From: Paramacrobiotus metropolitanus | Taxonomy: Eukaryota; Tardigrada; Eutardigrada; Parachela; Macrobiotidae | Length of the DNA: 64,000 bases | Assembly: GCF_019649055.1 (NCBI RefSeq) | Contig: NW_026570505.1 | Span: 1-64,000, forward strand | Direction of reading: 5' to 3' | In this document: piece after piece, positions 1 to 8,954 of the stretch | Position numbering within the stretch: the stretch's first letter is position 1 | Layout of the letters: each line of letters opens with the position of its first letter | Position numbers and translations under genes: made by a program | The notes under the pieces: model-generated | Databases searched by the model: none | Told to the model about the DNA's origin: nothing | The model's input: only the letters and a program-made list of their open reading frames with translations

Positions 1-376
1 TGCTTCTGCAGTTCTTGCAGTGCTGGGGTTTCGAAGTCGGTCGGTTTCTTCCGTGGTCGACCTCGCTTCTTCCTCACCGTCGGTTCGGTTTTATCCGCAA
101 TGTTGGTCGGATCCGATGATTTTTCGACGGTTTCTACTGGCTTCTTCTTAGGCGTACCAGTTAGCTCCCCTTTGTGAGGTCGGCTACCGGGCCTGATGAC
201 CGAGTTACCGGCCGACTTGTCTCAGCTCGGTAATGTTTTACCCGATCGACGGCTACAGTGTCTTCGCGTCCGTCCTCGCAGCGAAGGAGTAAGTTGTTTG
301 GGCCAACGTAGTTGATGACCGTCCAGACTCCGTCGTAGCGTTCCATCCTGGCTGGATCCTTGGTCGGAAATTCCAC
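1..376 (-). pseudogene. Element A integrase C-terminal module and AT-hook tail
   Basis: Positions 161-376 encode a small module with W-V/I-x-Y-V-G-P-N-N followed by a hydrophobic strand and V-D-R-V-K-H-Y. This resembles the GPY/F or SH3-like module that follows the catalytic core in Ty3/Gypsy integrases. Positions 1-160 continue with a Lys/Pro-rich tail holding the AT-hook core RGRPRK inside KKRGRPRKKPTDF. Element B has an equivalent tail at 43000-43050. AT-hooks bind the minor groove of AT-rich DNA, so a targeting role is possible but inferred. The tail runs off the left edge, so its end is not seen. Confidence 0.68.
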
Positions 377-942
377 CGTTACTTTGTCCGATGCCGAAAA
401 CCCGTGCGACCTTGGCGAATGTTTTCGCCGTGAAGTGAGTCCCTCTGTCCGAGTGGATGAAGGTCGGCATTCCGTATTTTAGAAGGACATCTTCCACGAA
501 GAATTTTTTAAATTCTCGTGCGGTGTTGGTTTTGGTTGCCCGGGCTATGGTGAATTTCGTCAGCTGGTCGGTTACCACTGCGATGTACTGGTATCCCTTC
601 GTCTCCGTTCGAGGTAGGGGACCTTTGAAGTCCGCGTAGATGCGATACCATGCTTCACCAACCTCCATTTTTCTGGAGTTTACCGGGTGGGGAACATCGG
701 GGCTTGTTGGCCATAATGCACTGTCGGCATTTATCGATGTATTCGATGATATCCGACGTCATCCTTTCCCAAAAGTATCGTAACTTCACCGCATCGATCG
801 TTTTCTCCCTTCCGAAATGGTTTCCGGTTTTTCCGTCGAGGAGTGATCGGATAATATTGTTCCGCATGAATAGCGGTACGACGAAGCGTCGTTCCAGTTT
901 GAGGTTAATCGTCTTGAGTCGGTACAAGATTCCTTGGGCCAT
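222..942 (-). pseudogene. Element A integrase: zinc-binding domain and truncated catalytic core
   Basis: Positions 655-942 carry an HHCC-like zinc-binding domain with GNHFGREKT and the CRQC pair. Where element B has the first histidine (LHDGKSGNH), A has leucine (LLDGKTGNH), so one zinc ligand is lost. Positions 222-668 carry the catalytic core: the first Asp in ADFKGPLP and the second in HSDRGTHF. Just after FGIG the sequence jumps straight into the GPY-like module. The stretch that would hold the catalytic Glu (GHCKVES in element B) is missing, about 0.4-0.5 kb compared with B. The enzyme cannot be functional. The two parts are in different frames. Confidence 0.85.
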
Positions 943-985
943 CTGGTAGTGTTCCAGATGTTTCGACTTGTGGTCGAGTTGGATT

Positions 986-1900
986 CTACAGCTCGTCGAT
1001 GATTTTGCGCAGTCGCGGGTCTCGCAGCTGTGCTTTCCGAAGTTCTTCGTTCGGTCTCGCCGGCGGTGGTAATGTTTCGCCGTTAGGGTCGTTGTTGTCG
1101 GACTCCTCCGCCATGTTGACGGTCCAAATGATCGGTTCCGGTTTCTCCGGTGCTGGTATGTTTATGACCCGTACCTCTGTGGTACTTAAGTCGTGCCAGT
1201 CGGAGATGACGTTGCATCCAGGAAGAGGCGGTAGAGGTGGAATTTCTGGTGGTTCATTCTCGTCTTTCCGTTTCTTCTTCCATGCATTGTCCTTCAGGCG
1301 TCGGATGGTCCGAATGGTGCAAGTTTTGATTTCGTCCTTGAAGTCCTCGAAGTTGGGGACCTGGTCCAACTCTTCGTGTGGATCTTTGTCGTCACTACGT
1401 TTGAGTGGCCATCTTGACAAAGCATCCGAATTGTCACAGAATACTCCTGGCTTATACTGGATGGTTATGTCCCGTCCTTGTAAAGCCAGTGCCCAACGTG
1501 TTAGTCGAGGATTGATGCCGGGTCGGTTCGACTCGCATCGGAGCAAGTTTTGCAGTGCTAGATGATCCGTCCGTACGGTGAATGGTCCGTGGTCGATGTA
1601 GTGTTTAAACTTCTGCACCGCCCATACCACGGCCAAACATTCCCATTCCGTGACTCCATAGTTAAGTTCCGGTCCGTGTAAGACTCTGCTGGCGTAGGCG
1701 ATCGGGTGACTGTCTTGTGAGAGCACCGCGCCGAGTCCAGCTCCGCTTGCATCACATTCTATGACAGTTTCTTTTGTCGGGTCGAACTTCGCCAGTACGG
1801 GCGCTTCTGTAAGCGCCTTCTTAATGTCGTTGAACTCGGCCGTGTGAGCTTCTGTCCAATCGAGCTTAATTTTTTTGTCCTTCCATAAGAGCTCGTACAT
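986..1900 (-). CDS. Element A RNase H domain and RH-IN linker (open segment)
   Basis: 304 codons remain open from the RT connection into RNase H and the tether to integrase. The four acidic residues of a Gypsy RNase H are visible: Asp in ECDASGAGLG, Glu in TEWECLAVV, Asp in RTDHLALQ and Asp in DNSDALSR. The domain would degrade RNA in the RNA/DNA hybrid during reverse transcription. The region after DALSRWPL is a charged linker that also exists in element B (41214-41702). Between this segment and RT (1901-2013), FLGLANYYRKF is recognisable but has two in-frame stops relative to element B. Confidence 0.88.
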   Translation of the reverse strand: MYELLWKDKKIKLDWTEAHTAEFNDIKKALTEAPVLAKFDPTKETVIECDASGAGLGAVLSQDSHPIAYASRVLHGPELNYGVTEWECLAVVWAVQKFKHYIDHGPFTVRTDHLALQNLLRCESNRPGINPRLTRWALALQGRDITIQYKPGVFCDNSDALSRWPLKRSDDKDPHEELDQVPNFEDFKDEIKTCTIRTIRRLKDNAWKKKRKDENEPPEIPPLPPLPGCNVISDWHDLSTTEVRVINIPAPEKPEPIIWTVNMAEESDNNDPNGETLPPPARPNEELRKAQLRDPRLRKIIDEL

Positions 1901-2013
1901 TCAGGAAGTTTTCTGAGCGTATCCTCAGATAAATTTACGGTAGTAATTAGCCAGTCCCAAGAACGACCTCAGTTGGCGCTCCGTCCTCGGATAGCTCAGT
2001 TCGGCTATGGCAG

Positions 2014-2664
2014 CTACCTTTTATCATCGGTCTGGAATCCGTCCTTACTTAGGACGTGTCCCAGGAACGGTAGTCTGTCTGTTCCGACCTCGCATTTGGA
2101 GGGTTTGACCGTAAATCCGGCATAACTGAGGCATTCGAGATTCGCTCGGAAGGCCTCGACGAAGTGTTCGAAAGTTTTGTCGAAGACGATGACGTCGTCG
2201 ATGTAGGCGAAGACACCTTTCTTCCTGGCCGATGCCGTTATCTTAGCCATATGCATCTGGAAGGTTGCTGGTCCGTTGCAGACTCCAAACGGCATACGGT
2301 TAAATCGGTACTTCCTCTCCGGTGTTACGAAGGTGGTGTAATCCTTTGAGCTTTCGAACATTAGAATTTGCCAGAAGCAGGGCTGACAATCTACTTTGCC
2401 GTAGTACTCCATTCCGGCGCACCGGTCCAGTAGTTCGTCCGGGTTCGGTAGTGGGTAGTTATTTTTCTTCGTAACTGAATTCAACTTTATGTAGTTGATA
2501 CAGAAACGAGTTTCCACTGTGCCGTCTCCGTTCCGTTTCGCGGCTAAGACGACAGGGAAGCTCCGTCCAGCCGATGAGGGTTCGATGACTCCTTGTTCGA
2601 GCATCTCCTGCACATGTTTTTGAATGAATTCCCTTCCTTTCCAGCTTGTCCTGGTGGGGTTCAT
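2014..2664 (-). CDS. Element A reverse transcriptase fingers and palm (open segment)
   Basis: 216 open codons hold the RVT_1 core of a Gypsy RT: KLNSVTKKNNYPLPNPDELL, then GKVDCQ, TTFVTPERKYRFNRMPFGVCNGPATFQ, and the catalytic YIDD box at 2194-2205, followed by KPSKCEVGTDRLPFLGHVLS. The catalytic aspartates are present. There is a stop just after the GHVLSKDGFQ region, so thumb/connection and RNase H are detached. The equivalent region of element C (62878-63611) is very similar but has FIDD. Confidence 0.92.
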   Translation of the reverse strand: MNPTRTSWKGREFIQKHVQEMLEQGVIEPSSAGRSFPVVLAAKRNGDGTVETRFCINYIKLNSVTKKNNYPLPNPDELLDRCAGMEYYGKVDCQPCFWQILMFESSKDYTTFVTPERKYRFNRMPFGVCNGPATFQMHMAKITASARKKGVFAYIDDVIVFDKTFEHFVEAFRANLECLSYAGFTVKPSKCEVGTDRLPFLGHVLSKDGFQTDDKR

Positions 2665-2682
2665 CTTAATCGGCTGAGCTCC

Positions 2683-4266
2683 TTAGACGTCGATGACGTG
2701 TGTTACGCCTTTGACATCTCCATATGGTTTCTTGGAGGTCGGAAAGACGGTCCGGTATTCCCATGCAACTGCCTTCAGCGTGGCGAGTTGCTCGTCGGTC
2801 AAGTTTTTTCCGAAGTTCATGGAGTCGATGATTCTTCGTCGCTCCTCCTGAAGTTCCGCGTCTTCTCCTTCTACTTGAGTTGTGTCAACTCGTGCTTCTT
2901 CCATTTTCTGGTCGTCCGTCATCATGTTGAACGGTTCGACTCTGCCCATCGGCGCACCCCTTCGTAAGGTGACTGGATGGTTGGTGTGGTTCGCCACCAA
3001 GACGGTAAATGTTTTTCCGTCATGCTTCGTTGCGCCGTCCATCCTATCAATTCCGTCTCGTTTGGGATCCGATCCACCCAAATACATGAGGCTCTGTAAG
3101 GTGGATGCTGGAACATCTAGGACGACTTGTACTTCTGTAACTGTTCGAGGCAGGAGAGTAACTTTACGTTGAGCTCTAACTCCTGTTGTCTCGAAGATGT
3201 CGAACTTGGGTGATAGCCTCGGTTCCGGTCCGGCCGGCCATGTCTTTGCTACTCCTAGTGGGAGTTCCCGAATGACGTGTTCATTGTTGATATCCGGTTC
3301 GTAGATATCACTGTACTGCATATGGCCGAGTTTTATGCCCTTCTTCAGTACCTTCGGTTGGGAGGTCGTATTCTGGATGTTTATCCAGGCCGTGTCTATC
3401 TGAGGTCGGATTTCGATCTCGGCTTCAATTGGCCGGATCGGTCGGAACTTTCTTCGCAATGTTACGAAGTGTATCCGTCTCCTCGGGTCCATTGGTTTGG
3501 CCGTCCGTACCTTGATAGAGTACGTAGAGTGAGGTGGGAGTGATACTCGTTCGCCGGTAAAGACCACTTGTCGGTCTAGCGGCCTGAAATCTCCTCCGTC
3601 CAGCTTCAAGTGATAAACTTCTGGACATTTGTTATCCAGGTTTAACCCTTCCGTTGTTGCCTTTACGGTTCGGACTTTCCGTGAGTTCGGCTGTCCTAAC
3701 TTCTGTTGGTCGGTCAAGTTGACCGAGGTCGGTTGTTCGGTTGACAACTGCTGGACTACTATTGTTGGAGGTCGGAGGTCGGTTTCCTCCGGTTGTCCTC
3801 CTGCCCATTCAAATAAGGCAGCTAGCTGATCCTGTTCGGCTTGTTGCTCGGGATCCACTGGTTTAGTTTGTTTAGTCGGCTCGACGTCGACTATGAGTTC
3901 CGCGTGGACGATCGATCGCAATGCCCTCGTTAGCCTTACGTCGAAGGTCGGTTCTTCGTCCTCCGACGACTCGTCGTCCGAGCCGTTTTTCCGCGGTTTA
4001 TCCGACCTACAATGTCGGACAGACGGTTCGAATTCTTCGTCGTTGTCTTCCTCGGATTCTTCCGAAGGTCGGTTATCGGAGTCAGTGTCCGCTGAATCGC
4101 TCGTGCTTTGTACATCCGAGCCGTCCGACTCATAGTCTTTGTATTCTACGGCCGATCCTTCTTCGTCGAGGTCGACTTGCGGCATGTCGCCGTGTCCGAA
4201 ATTTGTGGTCGGTTCGGACAAGTCGGCCGTATGCGTCGGTTGATTCGCTCCGCCCAAAAATTTCAA
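2683..4266 (-). CDS. Element A pol linker between protease and RT: acidic stretch plus two beta-rich repeats
   Basis: 527 open codons. The N-terminal third is Asp/Glu/Ser-rich. Then come two related beta-rich stretches, each with a V-x-L-P-P/R entry, a V-x-N/I-x-N-T/H motif and a final K/R-G-x-x-x-G turn (VLKKGIKLGHMQ and TLRRGAPMGRVE). Similar V-x-L-x-K-G-x-x-x-G turns occur upstream of RT in some animal Gypsy polyproteins; a dUTPase-like fold is conceivable but unproven. The C-terminus (YRTVFPTSKKPYGDVKG) is the normal lead-in to RT. Element C keeps only the second repeat. Confidence 0.7.
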   Translation of the reverse strand: MKFLGGANQPTHTADLSEPTTNFGHGDMPQVDLDEEGSAVEYKDYESDGSDVQSTSDSADTDSDNRPSEESEEDNDEEFEPSVRHCRSDKPRKNGSDDESSEDEEPTFDVRLTRALRSIVHAELIVDVEPTKQTKPVDPEQQAEQDQLAALFEWAGGQPEETDLRPPTIVVQQLSTEQPTSVNLTDQQKLGQPNSRKVRTVKATTEGLNLDNKCPEVYHLKLDGGDFRPLDRQVVFTGERVSLPPHSTYSIKVRTAKPMDPRRRIHFVTLRRKFRPIRPIEAEIEIRPQIDTAWINIQNTTSQPKVLKKGIKLGHMQYSDIYEPDINNEHVIRELPLGVAKTWPAGPEPRLSPKFDIFETTGVRAQRKVTLLPRTVTEVQVVLDVPASTLQSLMYLGGSDPKRDGIDRMDGATKHDGKTFTVLVANHTNHPVTLRRGAPMGRVEPFNMMTDDQKMEEARVDTTQVEGEDAELQEERRRIIDSMNFGKNLTDEQLATLKAVAWEYRTVFPTSKKPYGDVKGVTHVIDV

Positions 4267-4334
4267 GGTCGGTTGATTGTGAGCTCGTGTTGCTCAGCCA
4301 TCGGATGACTGTAGGTTAAGTCTTCCGAAAACGG

Positions 4335-4883
4335 TCAACCTTCCGGTCTGGTTGCGGAGGTGCCGGGTGACCACGGTCTGCCGTCCAGCCAAGTTACGTT
4401 GTGACGAGTCTGTATCGCCCGTATCACTCCGTCGATGTTATCTTTACAGATAGCACATCGGTACGGTCTGTCCGTTTCGTCCAGGCGTGTGTCCACTCTT
4501 GGTCGGGGTGGGCGTGTTATGAATTTTACTCCGGTAGGGTGATGTTCTTCCACCGGTGGAAACGGGTCGGGGATGTTCCGAATTATGGACGTGTTTTTGC
4601 CATGCCGTTCCCAAAATGAAGTTGTTCCGGTCGCTCCATGCTGCTGTATACGTTGCAGGTAGGAGAAGAGTGCTCTAGCCAGTTCCTGGCAGCATACCTC
4701 TAAAGCCCTCGGTACTGGAAGTTTGTATTCCATGTACTGACGGTGGATGGGGAATCTGTCTGCCTCCCACTCGTCGGCTTCTTCTTCAATGGTTTGTTCC
4801 AAAGCGATGACCGGTTCGCACCCTCGTTGTGCTTTGCAGATCTGGTCGGGTGTCGTCGCTCCGTTAAGTCGCACAGCAGGCAC
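4335..4883 (-). CDS. Element A pol linker, helical and Cys/His-containing segment
   Basis: 182 open codons. EEEADEWEADRFPIHRQY aligns with element C EEEIIEWEEEQIVLHAQF (about 62530-62580), so the segment belongs to the same linker. Further on is a Cys/His cluster, C-A-I-C then H after 14 residues, resembling an incomplete zinc finger. Function is not known. The frame differs from the upstream segment at 4899-5471, so a frameshift separates them. Confidence 0.6.
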   Translation of the reverse strand: MPAVRLNGATTPDQICKAQRGCEPVIALEQTIEEEADEWEADRFPIHRQYMEYKLPVPRALEVCCQELARALFSYLQRIQQHGATGTTSFWERHGKNTSIIRNIPDPFPPVEEHHPTGVKFITRPPRPRVDTRLDETDRPYRCAICKDNIDGVIRAIQTRHNVTWLDGRPWSPGTSATRPEG

Positions 4884-4898
4884 TAACTCTGACTTCCG

Positions 4899-5471
4899 TC
4901 AGTCAAGGAAGTGCTGGACTCCCGTAAACCAAGTTCGATACTTCTGTTGTATCTCCTTTAGGTTCTTGTCCAGAGCATCCGCTTCCGTGGCGGATGCCTC
5001 TGGTGTCGGGATAGACTTTAGTATCCGCTTTGCCGGTCGTAGTGTTCCGTTGCGTATCCGCCCCTGATACTGTTCTATCACGTTGTGGAGTGCTAGTTCC
5101 TCCAGCAAAGTGCGGTTTGTATCCCGGCAATCGCGGCAGATGTTACTTGTGGAGTTCGCCGGGTGATCAAGCCGACTAATCCGAACCTCGTTTCCTACCG
5201 TGTCCGATGCCTCTGGTATCGGGATAGACTGCACTACCGTTCCTTCTGGTTGTTCCGGAGTTGGGATCGGTGTTAAAATAAAATTGAACTTTGAATGCAG
5301 GTAGTCGCATCCAAGTAGCACAGGGACGTCCGCGTCGATCGGCTGGACGTGGAAAGTGTGGTGGCTAGTAAAGCCCTGCATTGTTACAGGTGCTGTACAG
5401 AAGTGAGACACTACGAAGGCGACTTGTCCGCCCACACCCAGTATTTTAGTGTAGTGTCCGAGAGGTTGCAT
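4899..5471 (-). pseudogene. Element A protease C-terminal half and zinc-finger-like linker
   Basis: The first part (GVGGQVAFVVSHF, then DVPVLLGCDYLHSKF) is the second half of a retropepsin: the flap-side strands and the hydrophobic LLGxDYL motif typical of Gypsy proteases. Next comes a linker with the octapeptide SIPIPEAS repeated as SIPTPEAS. Between the two copies is C-x2-C-x13-H-x5-Y, which in element C reads C-x2-C-x13-H-x5-H. The catalytic DTG lies in another frame at 5519-5530, so at least one frameshift splits the protease. Confidence 0.75.
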
Positions 5472-5506
5472 CGTCAGGCCGTTCCTCTCGCAAAATCGTT
5501 TCTCGA

Positions 5507-5956
5507 TCAGCGAAGTTCCGCTCCAGTGTCGATCATCGCTGTTGTGGGCGTGGGTCCGATCTGGATTGCATGCGTCCAGGCTCTGACCGTCTTTGGTTTC
5601 TTATGGGTCCCTTTTTCGAAGGTGACTTCCCGTACTGTCGGTTTGACGGGGATCAATGACACTGGTCCGGGGTCGGTTGTAAGCTCCACTTCGGCTGCAA
5701 CCACTTTCCGTACTTCAGGTCGATTAGCTACTCCGTCCTTCCGTGCTTCGGTAGTTTCGAACCGTCGTGCTTGTTCGAGTATTCGTTCCTCCATGGAGAC
5801 GTCCGTCGGTCTCACGGTCGACAGCATGTAGTCAATGTTTTGGAACGTTTGAGAGCCAGTTACTGTTCGTGGCTGGGGTTGGAAGAAGCCTGTTTCCTCC
5901 GGCCGAGAGTAGACAGGAGCTTGTACTTTCAATGGGACTGTTTCCCATTCCTCCAA
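5507..5956 (-). pseudogene. Element A protease, catalytic half (DTGA)
   Basis: 149 open codons ending in AMIDTGAELR. DTGA at 5519-5530 is the aspartic protease active site. The upstream VQAPVYSRPEE and MEERI blocks match element C at about 61690-61850. A stop follows DTGAELR immediately and the fold continues in another frame in the 4899-5471 segment. In element C this catalytic stretch is deleted. Confidence 0.78.
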
Positions 5957-6139
5957 ATCCTCCCGGTTCTTCAGTGAGTTCGATGGCTGCTAGTGTTGCA
6001 GCGTATCTATCCGTTGCGCATACGGATGATACATTGGGGTAATTTCATTTGCCCTGTGCGCGAATCGGCGTCCCGGTCCTCCGCGTCTTGGGCCTCGTCT
6101 GGGCGGCTCGGTTGGGGTTCTGCTCACCGGCAATCCGGT

Positions 6140-6646
6140 TCAAGTTCTATGGCCGGTCCGCTCAGCGTCACTTTCTGCGGCTGGCGGCGCGGATGCAATG
6201 TTGGCTCCGCGTAGGTCGGGCAATTGGTGCGTTCCGACCACCGACGTTCCAATGCCAAATCGAGGCACTGGGTCGGTAGATCCGGGCAATCCGTGCGTTC
6301 CGACCTCCGACGTTCCAGCGCCAAGTTGATGCGGTGGGTCGATTGGGTCGGGCATTTCTTGCGTTCCGAATCGGATCTCGATTTCGCCATTGTAGACGAA
6401 TAAACCGAGTTCTGTCGCCATAGTTCGAGCGGCTTCGGCTTCCTTTGTGGAAGCTGACAGCGCCGTAAGAAATTGGTCTTCTGTGCTGTCCTCATACAGT
6501 CCTATTGCGTTTAGGACTGTTAGTATCCGGTTCTGTAGCGGAGTATAGGTCGGTTCGTTCCGTGAGAATTGCGGTTGATTAGTCGGGTTATCCTTGTCCG
6601 GTGGTTCGGTGGGATGTTGGAGCTCGAATGGGTCACCGGGGCTCAT
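6140..6646 (-). CDS. Element A start of pol
   Basis: 168 open codons starting MSPGDPFELQHPTEPPDKD. Element C has the same start (MSSGDSFDLRHPTEPPDKD at 61092). The ATG at 6644-6646 overlaps the gag TGA at 6643-6645 as ATGA, suggesting coupled termination-reinitiation or frameshifting between gag and pol. The segment has short Gly/Thr repeats and no recognised domain. The frame is lost before the protease part; 5957-6139 is the link. Confidence 0.72.
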   Translation of the reverse strand: MSPGDPFELQHPTEPPDKDNPTNQPQFSRNEPTYTPLQNRILTVLNAIGLYEDSTEDQFLTALSASTKEAEAARTMATELGLFVYNGEIEIRFGTQEMPDPIDPPHQLGAGTSEVGTHGLPGSTDPVPRFGIGTSVVGTHQLPDLRGANIASAPPAAESDAERTGHRT

Positions 6647-7325
6647 CGACCTTGGACGTTTCCCGGAGAGTTTCCCCGAGCCGGCCCATTGTTAGGCGGC
6701 GTATCCAAGGACTGGCGTGACGGTAACGGTTCTCGATACCCCGGGGACCCTTGTTGGTTCCCGCCGCTATTCCTGCGGTTCCCGCCGTTTCCTCTGCCGG
6801 GCGACCGGTTTCCTCTGCCGGAACCGCCCGAGGCTCCGCCCTGTTGTTGGCGAGGCCGCGGTGGTGGCACAATCTGTGCGTAGTTCGGGTTGTCCGAGCC
6901 AATTGGGCCATCCGTCGTATATCGTTGGTACCAGTCGTTGTACCACCGAAGATTCGGGTTATCTGCTGGTCGGTTGCCAGCGTATCCGCAGCGCGCTCCG
7001 TCGTGATTATTGAACATGCAATGTCTGCATGAGAGGGTCTTGTCCTTCGTCCATTGGAAGAACGCCGCCTCCATCTTGTCGACGTATGTTAGCGCCTGTC
7101 GAGCACTCTGTTGTGCTTGGGAAGGTCAGTTGCCTTGTGGGCTTCCGCCTCCGCCGCGGTTGGCGAAGTTGCCACGGCCGCGGTTTCCGAAGCCGCGTCC
7201 TTTTCCGCGACCGTAACTTCCGCCGCCGTATCCCTGTGTGGGGACCTGGCCGTATGCGGAGTATCCCTGGTTGGGGTTCTGGTTGTAACTAAAACTTCCG
7301 TTGTTTTGGTTGCCTCCAGAGCCAT
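6643..7325 (-). pseudogene. Element A gag C-terminus: CCHC nucleocapsid
   Basis: Two adjacent open segments (7089-7325 and 6643-7074) in different frames encode a Gly/Arg/Asn-rich stretch and a zinc knuckle. The knuckle is C-x2-C-x4-H-x4-C in SCRHCMFNNHDGARC, followed by NPNLRWYNDWYQRY, which is conserved in elements B and C. A Gly/Arg-rich tail follows. CCHC knuckles bind the genomic RNA. The segment ends in the ATGA overlap with pol. Confidence 0.87.
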
Positions 7326-7338
7326 AACCAGCGCCTCC

Positions 7339-8028
7339 CTAGTTGTTAGGTGGGGCTGCTGCCATAGGTGGGGGCAAGTTTGGGTTCGCCACCGTTCCGG
7401 CCCAGGTCGGTTGCTGGACGGGTGCTTGTTGCACGGGTGGTATGGCCGCCGGGGTCGGTTGTCCGTACTTTGCCGGTGGAGTTTGATATCCTGGCATCAT
7501 GTGCGGCTGGTAGGCGGTCTGCTGCGGAGTTTGAGGTGGTGGGGTTTGAGTCGGTACCGGCGTTGTTGCCCGTACTCGGACGTAATCGCTGTTGCGTAAT
7601 TCTTTCCGCACCTCGTATATCTCCTTGCCGCTGACAAAGTCGCTGAGGAAGTCACGAAACTCAGTCAGAGTTGCCGGCATCCTAATGTCCAGAGCTTCCC
7701 TTATTTTGGGTTCGTGGATATTCTTCTTCAAGTAGTAGAGTGCGACGTTGTCGGTGATTGTACGGACCTGGGACTTCATGTACATCATGGCGTCGTAGTA
7801 CTGTTCCGGAGTCTCTTGTCCGAAACGGAACGTTCGTTTAGCCATCCGTTTCACGGTGTTGATTTCCCTATTCTTGTCCGTAAACCGCGCCAAAAACTTG
7901 GTCAGCCATAAGTTGACTGGCCATCCGCCAAGGGGTTCGTCGACCTTGGTTAGTCGGTGGAACTCTTCTGCCTGGCCTTTTAGTTTGCTACGAGGTCGGC
8001 CATGAAGGTCTGGTCGGTTTCGTACCAT
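7339..8028 (-). CDS. Element A gag capsid, C-terminal part, and Pro/Gln-rich spacer
   Basis: 229 open codons. The Retrotrans_gag-like signature is WLTKFLARF, then TFRFGQETPEQYYDAMMYMKS, NVALYYLKKNIHEPKIREAL and DIRMPATLTEFRDF. The same landmarks occur in B (TEQYYDAILTLQ, LHFLKNNVHEFELRRSLDIR) and C (GQETPEQYYDAIN). A Pro/Gln-rich spacer follows and leads to the nucleocapsid. The domain would form the capsid lattice. Confidence 0.82.
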   Translation of the reverse strand: MVRNRPDLHGRPRSKLKGQAEEFHRLTKVDEPLGGWPVNLWLTKFLARFTDKNREINTVKRMAKRTFRFGQETPEQYYDAMMYMKSQVRTITDNVALYYLKKNIHEPKIREALDIRMPATLTEFRDFLSDFVSGKEIYEVRKELRNSDYVRVRATTPVPTQTPPPQTPQQTAYQPHMMPGYQTPPAKYGQPTPAAIPPVQQAPVQQPTWAGTVANPNLPPPMAAAPPNN

Positions 8029-8954
8029 TCCTGGGCCTGCAGGTACAGTTGGCGGATCTGCTTAAGCCACTCGTTGAGCTTAGTATAATCGCCGTCGAAG
8101 TCCGGCATGGGTTGCCGACGTCCGCGGGCCATTGCGCGTACCACAGCCACATTAGCGGGGTCCAATCCCGCTGGATTTTGGGGTGGCACTGGCGCAGCCG
8201 CTGGTGCAACTTGTTGTGCTCCCAGGGCGGGCGGTGGGTTCGCCAGAGATATCCGACCTTGGTGGTCGGCATCACCTGCCGGTTGGTAAGCCGGTCCGCC
8301 GTATCTGTTCTGTTGCGGTGGTGGCGTTCGGGCGTGATTCTGTTGTGGTGGCGGCGTTCGAGTATGTGACGTCGGCTGCCGTTGTCGTGGCTGTTCCGAA
8401 TAGCCTTCATACGAGTCCGGTCGCGCTTGTGGCGCCGGCGCCGCCCTCAGTGGGGGCTGGTAAAATCCCCTCCGTTGTTCGTTTACTCTGCCATACATGC
8501 CGGGTTGTGTTCCCCTCGGTGGCAGTCGGCTTTCTGGTGGCCGAAACAGCGGCGCCCGACCTTGTTGTTCGGGATAGCCAGCCGGGTGGCGGGTCGACTT
8601 TTGTTGGTCGTAATATCCGCCCTGGTCGGCCGTGTTGTTCGACCGAGTTCTTGTTCGTCCAAAGTCGAACCCGCGTGGGTCCAGACGATTCGGATCTCCC
8701 ATATCCGGATGAGAACCTGTTCGTCCCATAAACCGTCTTGGTTGGCGGTTAAAGGGGAATCCTCCTTCAGTGTTGTCCGGGTGGGATGCGGTGGGAATCG
8801 GCGCGTATGTTGTTGTACGCGTCGAGAACGAGGTGCTGGTGTATGCACCGGCCGCTGCTGTTGTAGTCGGCACATTCGACGTGGGCACATGTCGACGTAT
8901 TATGTTCCGGTTCGGGTTGACTCGGAATTGGGTCCAGTTGTGGAGGCATTCCAA
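7980..8954 (-). CDS. Element A gag Pro/Gln/Arg-rich middle region and start of capsid
   Basis: 324 open codons, low complexity, with tandem RTPPPQQN repeats. It ends in the capsid entry (MPDFDGDYTKLNEWLKQIRQLY), equivalent to B IPRFDSDKTMVKGWIAQVRR and C LPKFDGERSKVEGWITKIRR. The frame changes near 8000 into the 7339-8028 segment, so a frameshift breaks the capsid domain. Confidence 0.72.
   Translation of the reverse strand: MECLHNWTQFRVNPNRNIIRRHVPTSNVPTTTAAAGAYTSTSFSTRTTTYAPIPTASHPDNTEGGFPFNRQPRRFMGRTGSHPDMGDPNRLDPRGFDFGRTRTRSNNTADQGGYYDQQKSTRHPAGYPEQQGRAPLFRPPESRLPPRGTQPGMYGRVNEQRRGFYQPPLRAAPAPQARPDSYEGYSEQPRQRQPTSHTRTPPPQQNHARTPPPQQNRYGGPAYQPAGDADHQGRISLANPPPALGAQQVAPAAAPVPPQNPAGLDPANVAVVRAMARGRRQPMPDFDGDYTKLNEWLKQIRQLYLQAQEWYETDQTFMADLVAN

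Noticed and set aside
2683-4266. Linker in element A as a dUTPase
   Set aside because: The beta-rich repeats have a K/R-G-x-x-x-G turn, but the conserved dUTPase motifs could not be identified in order.
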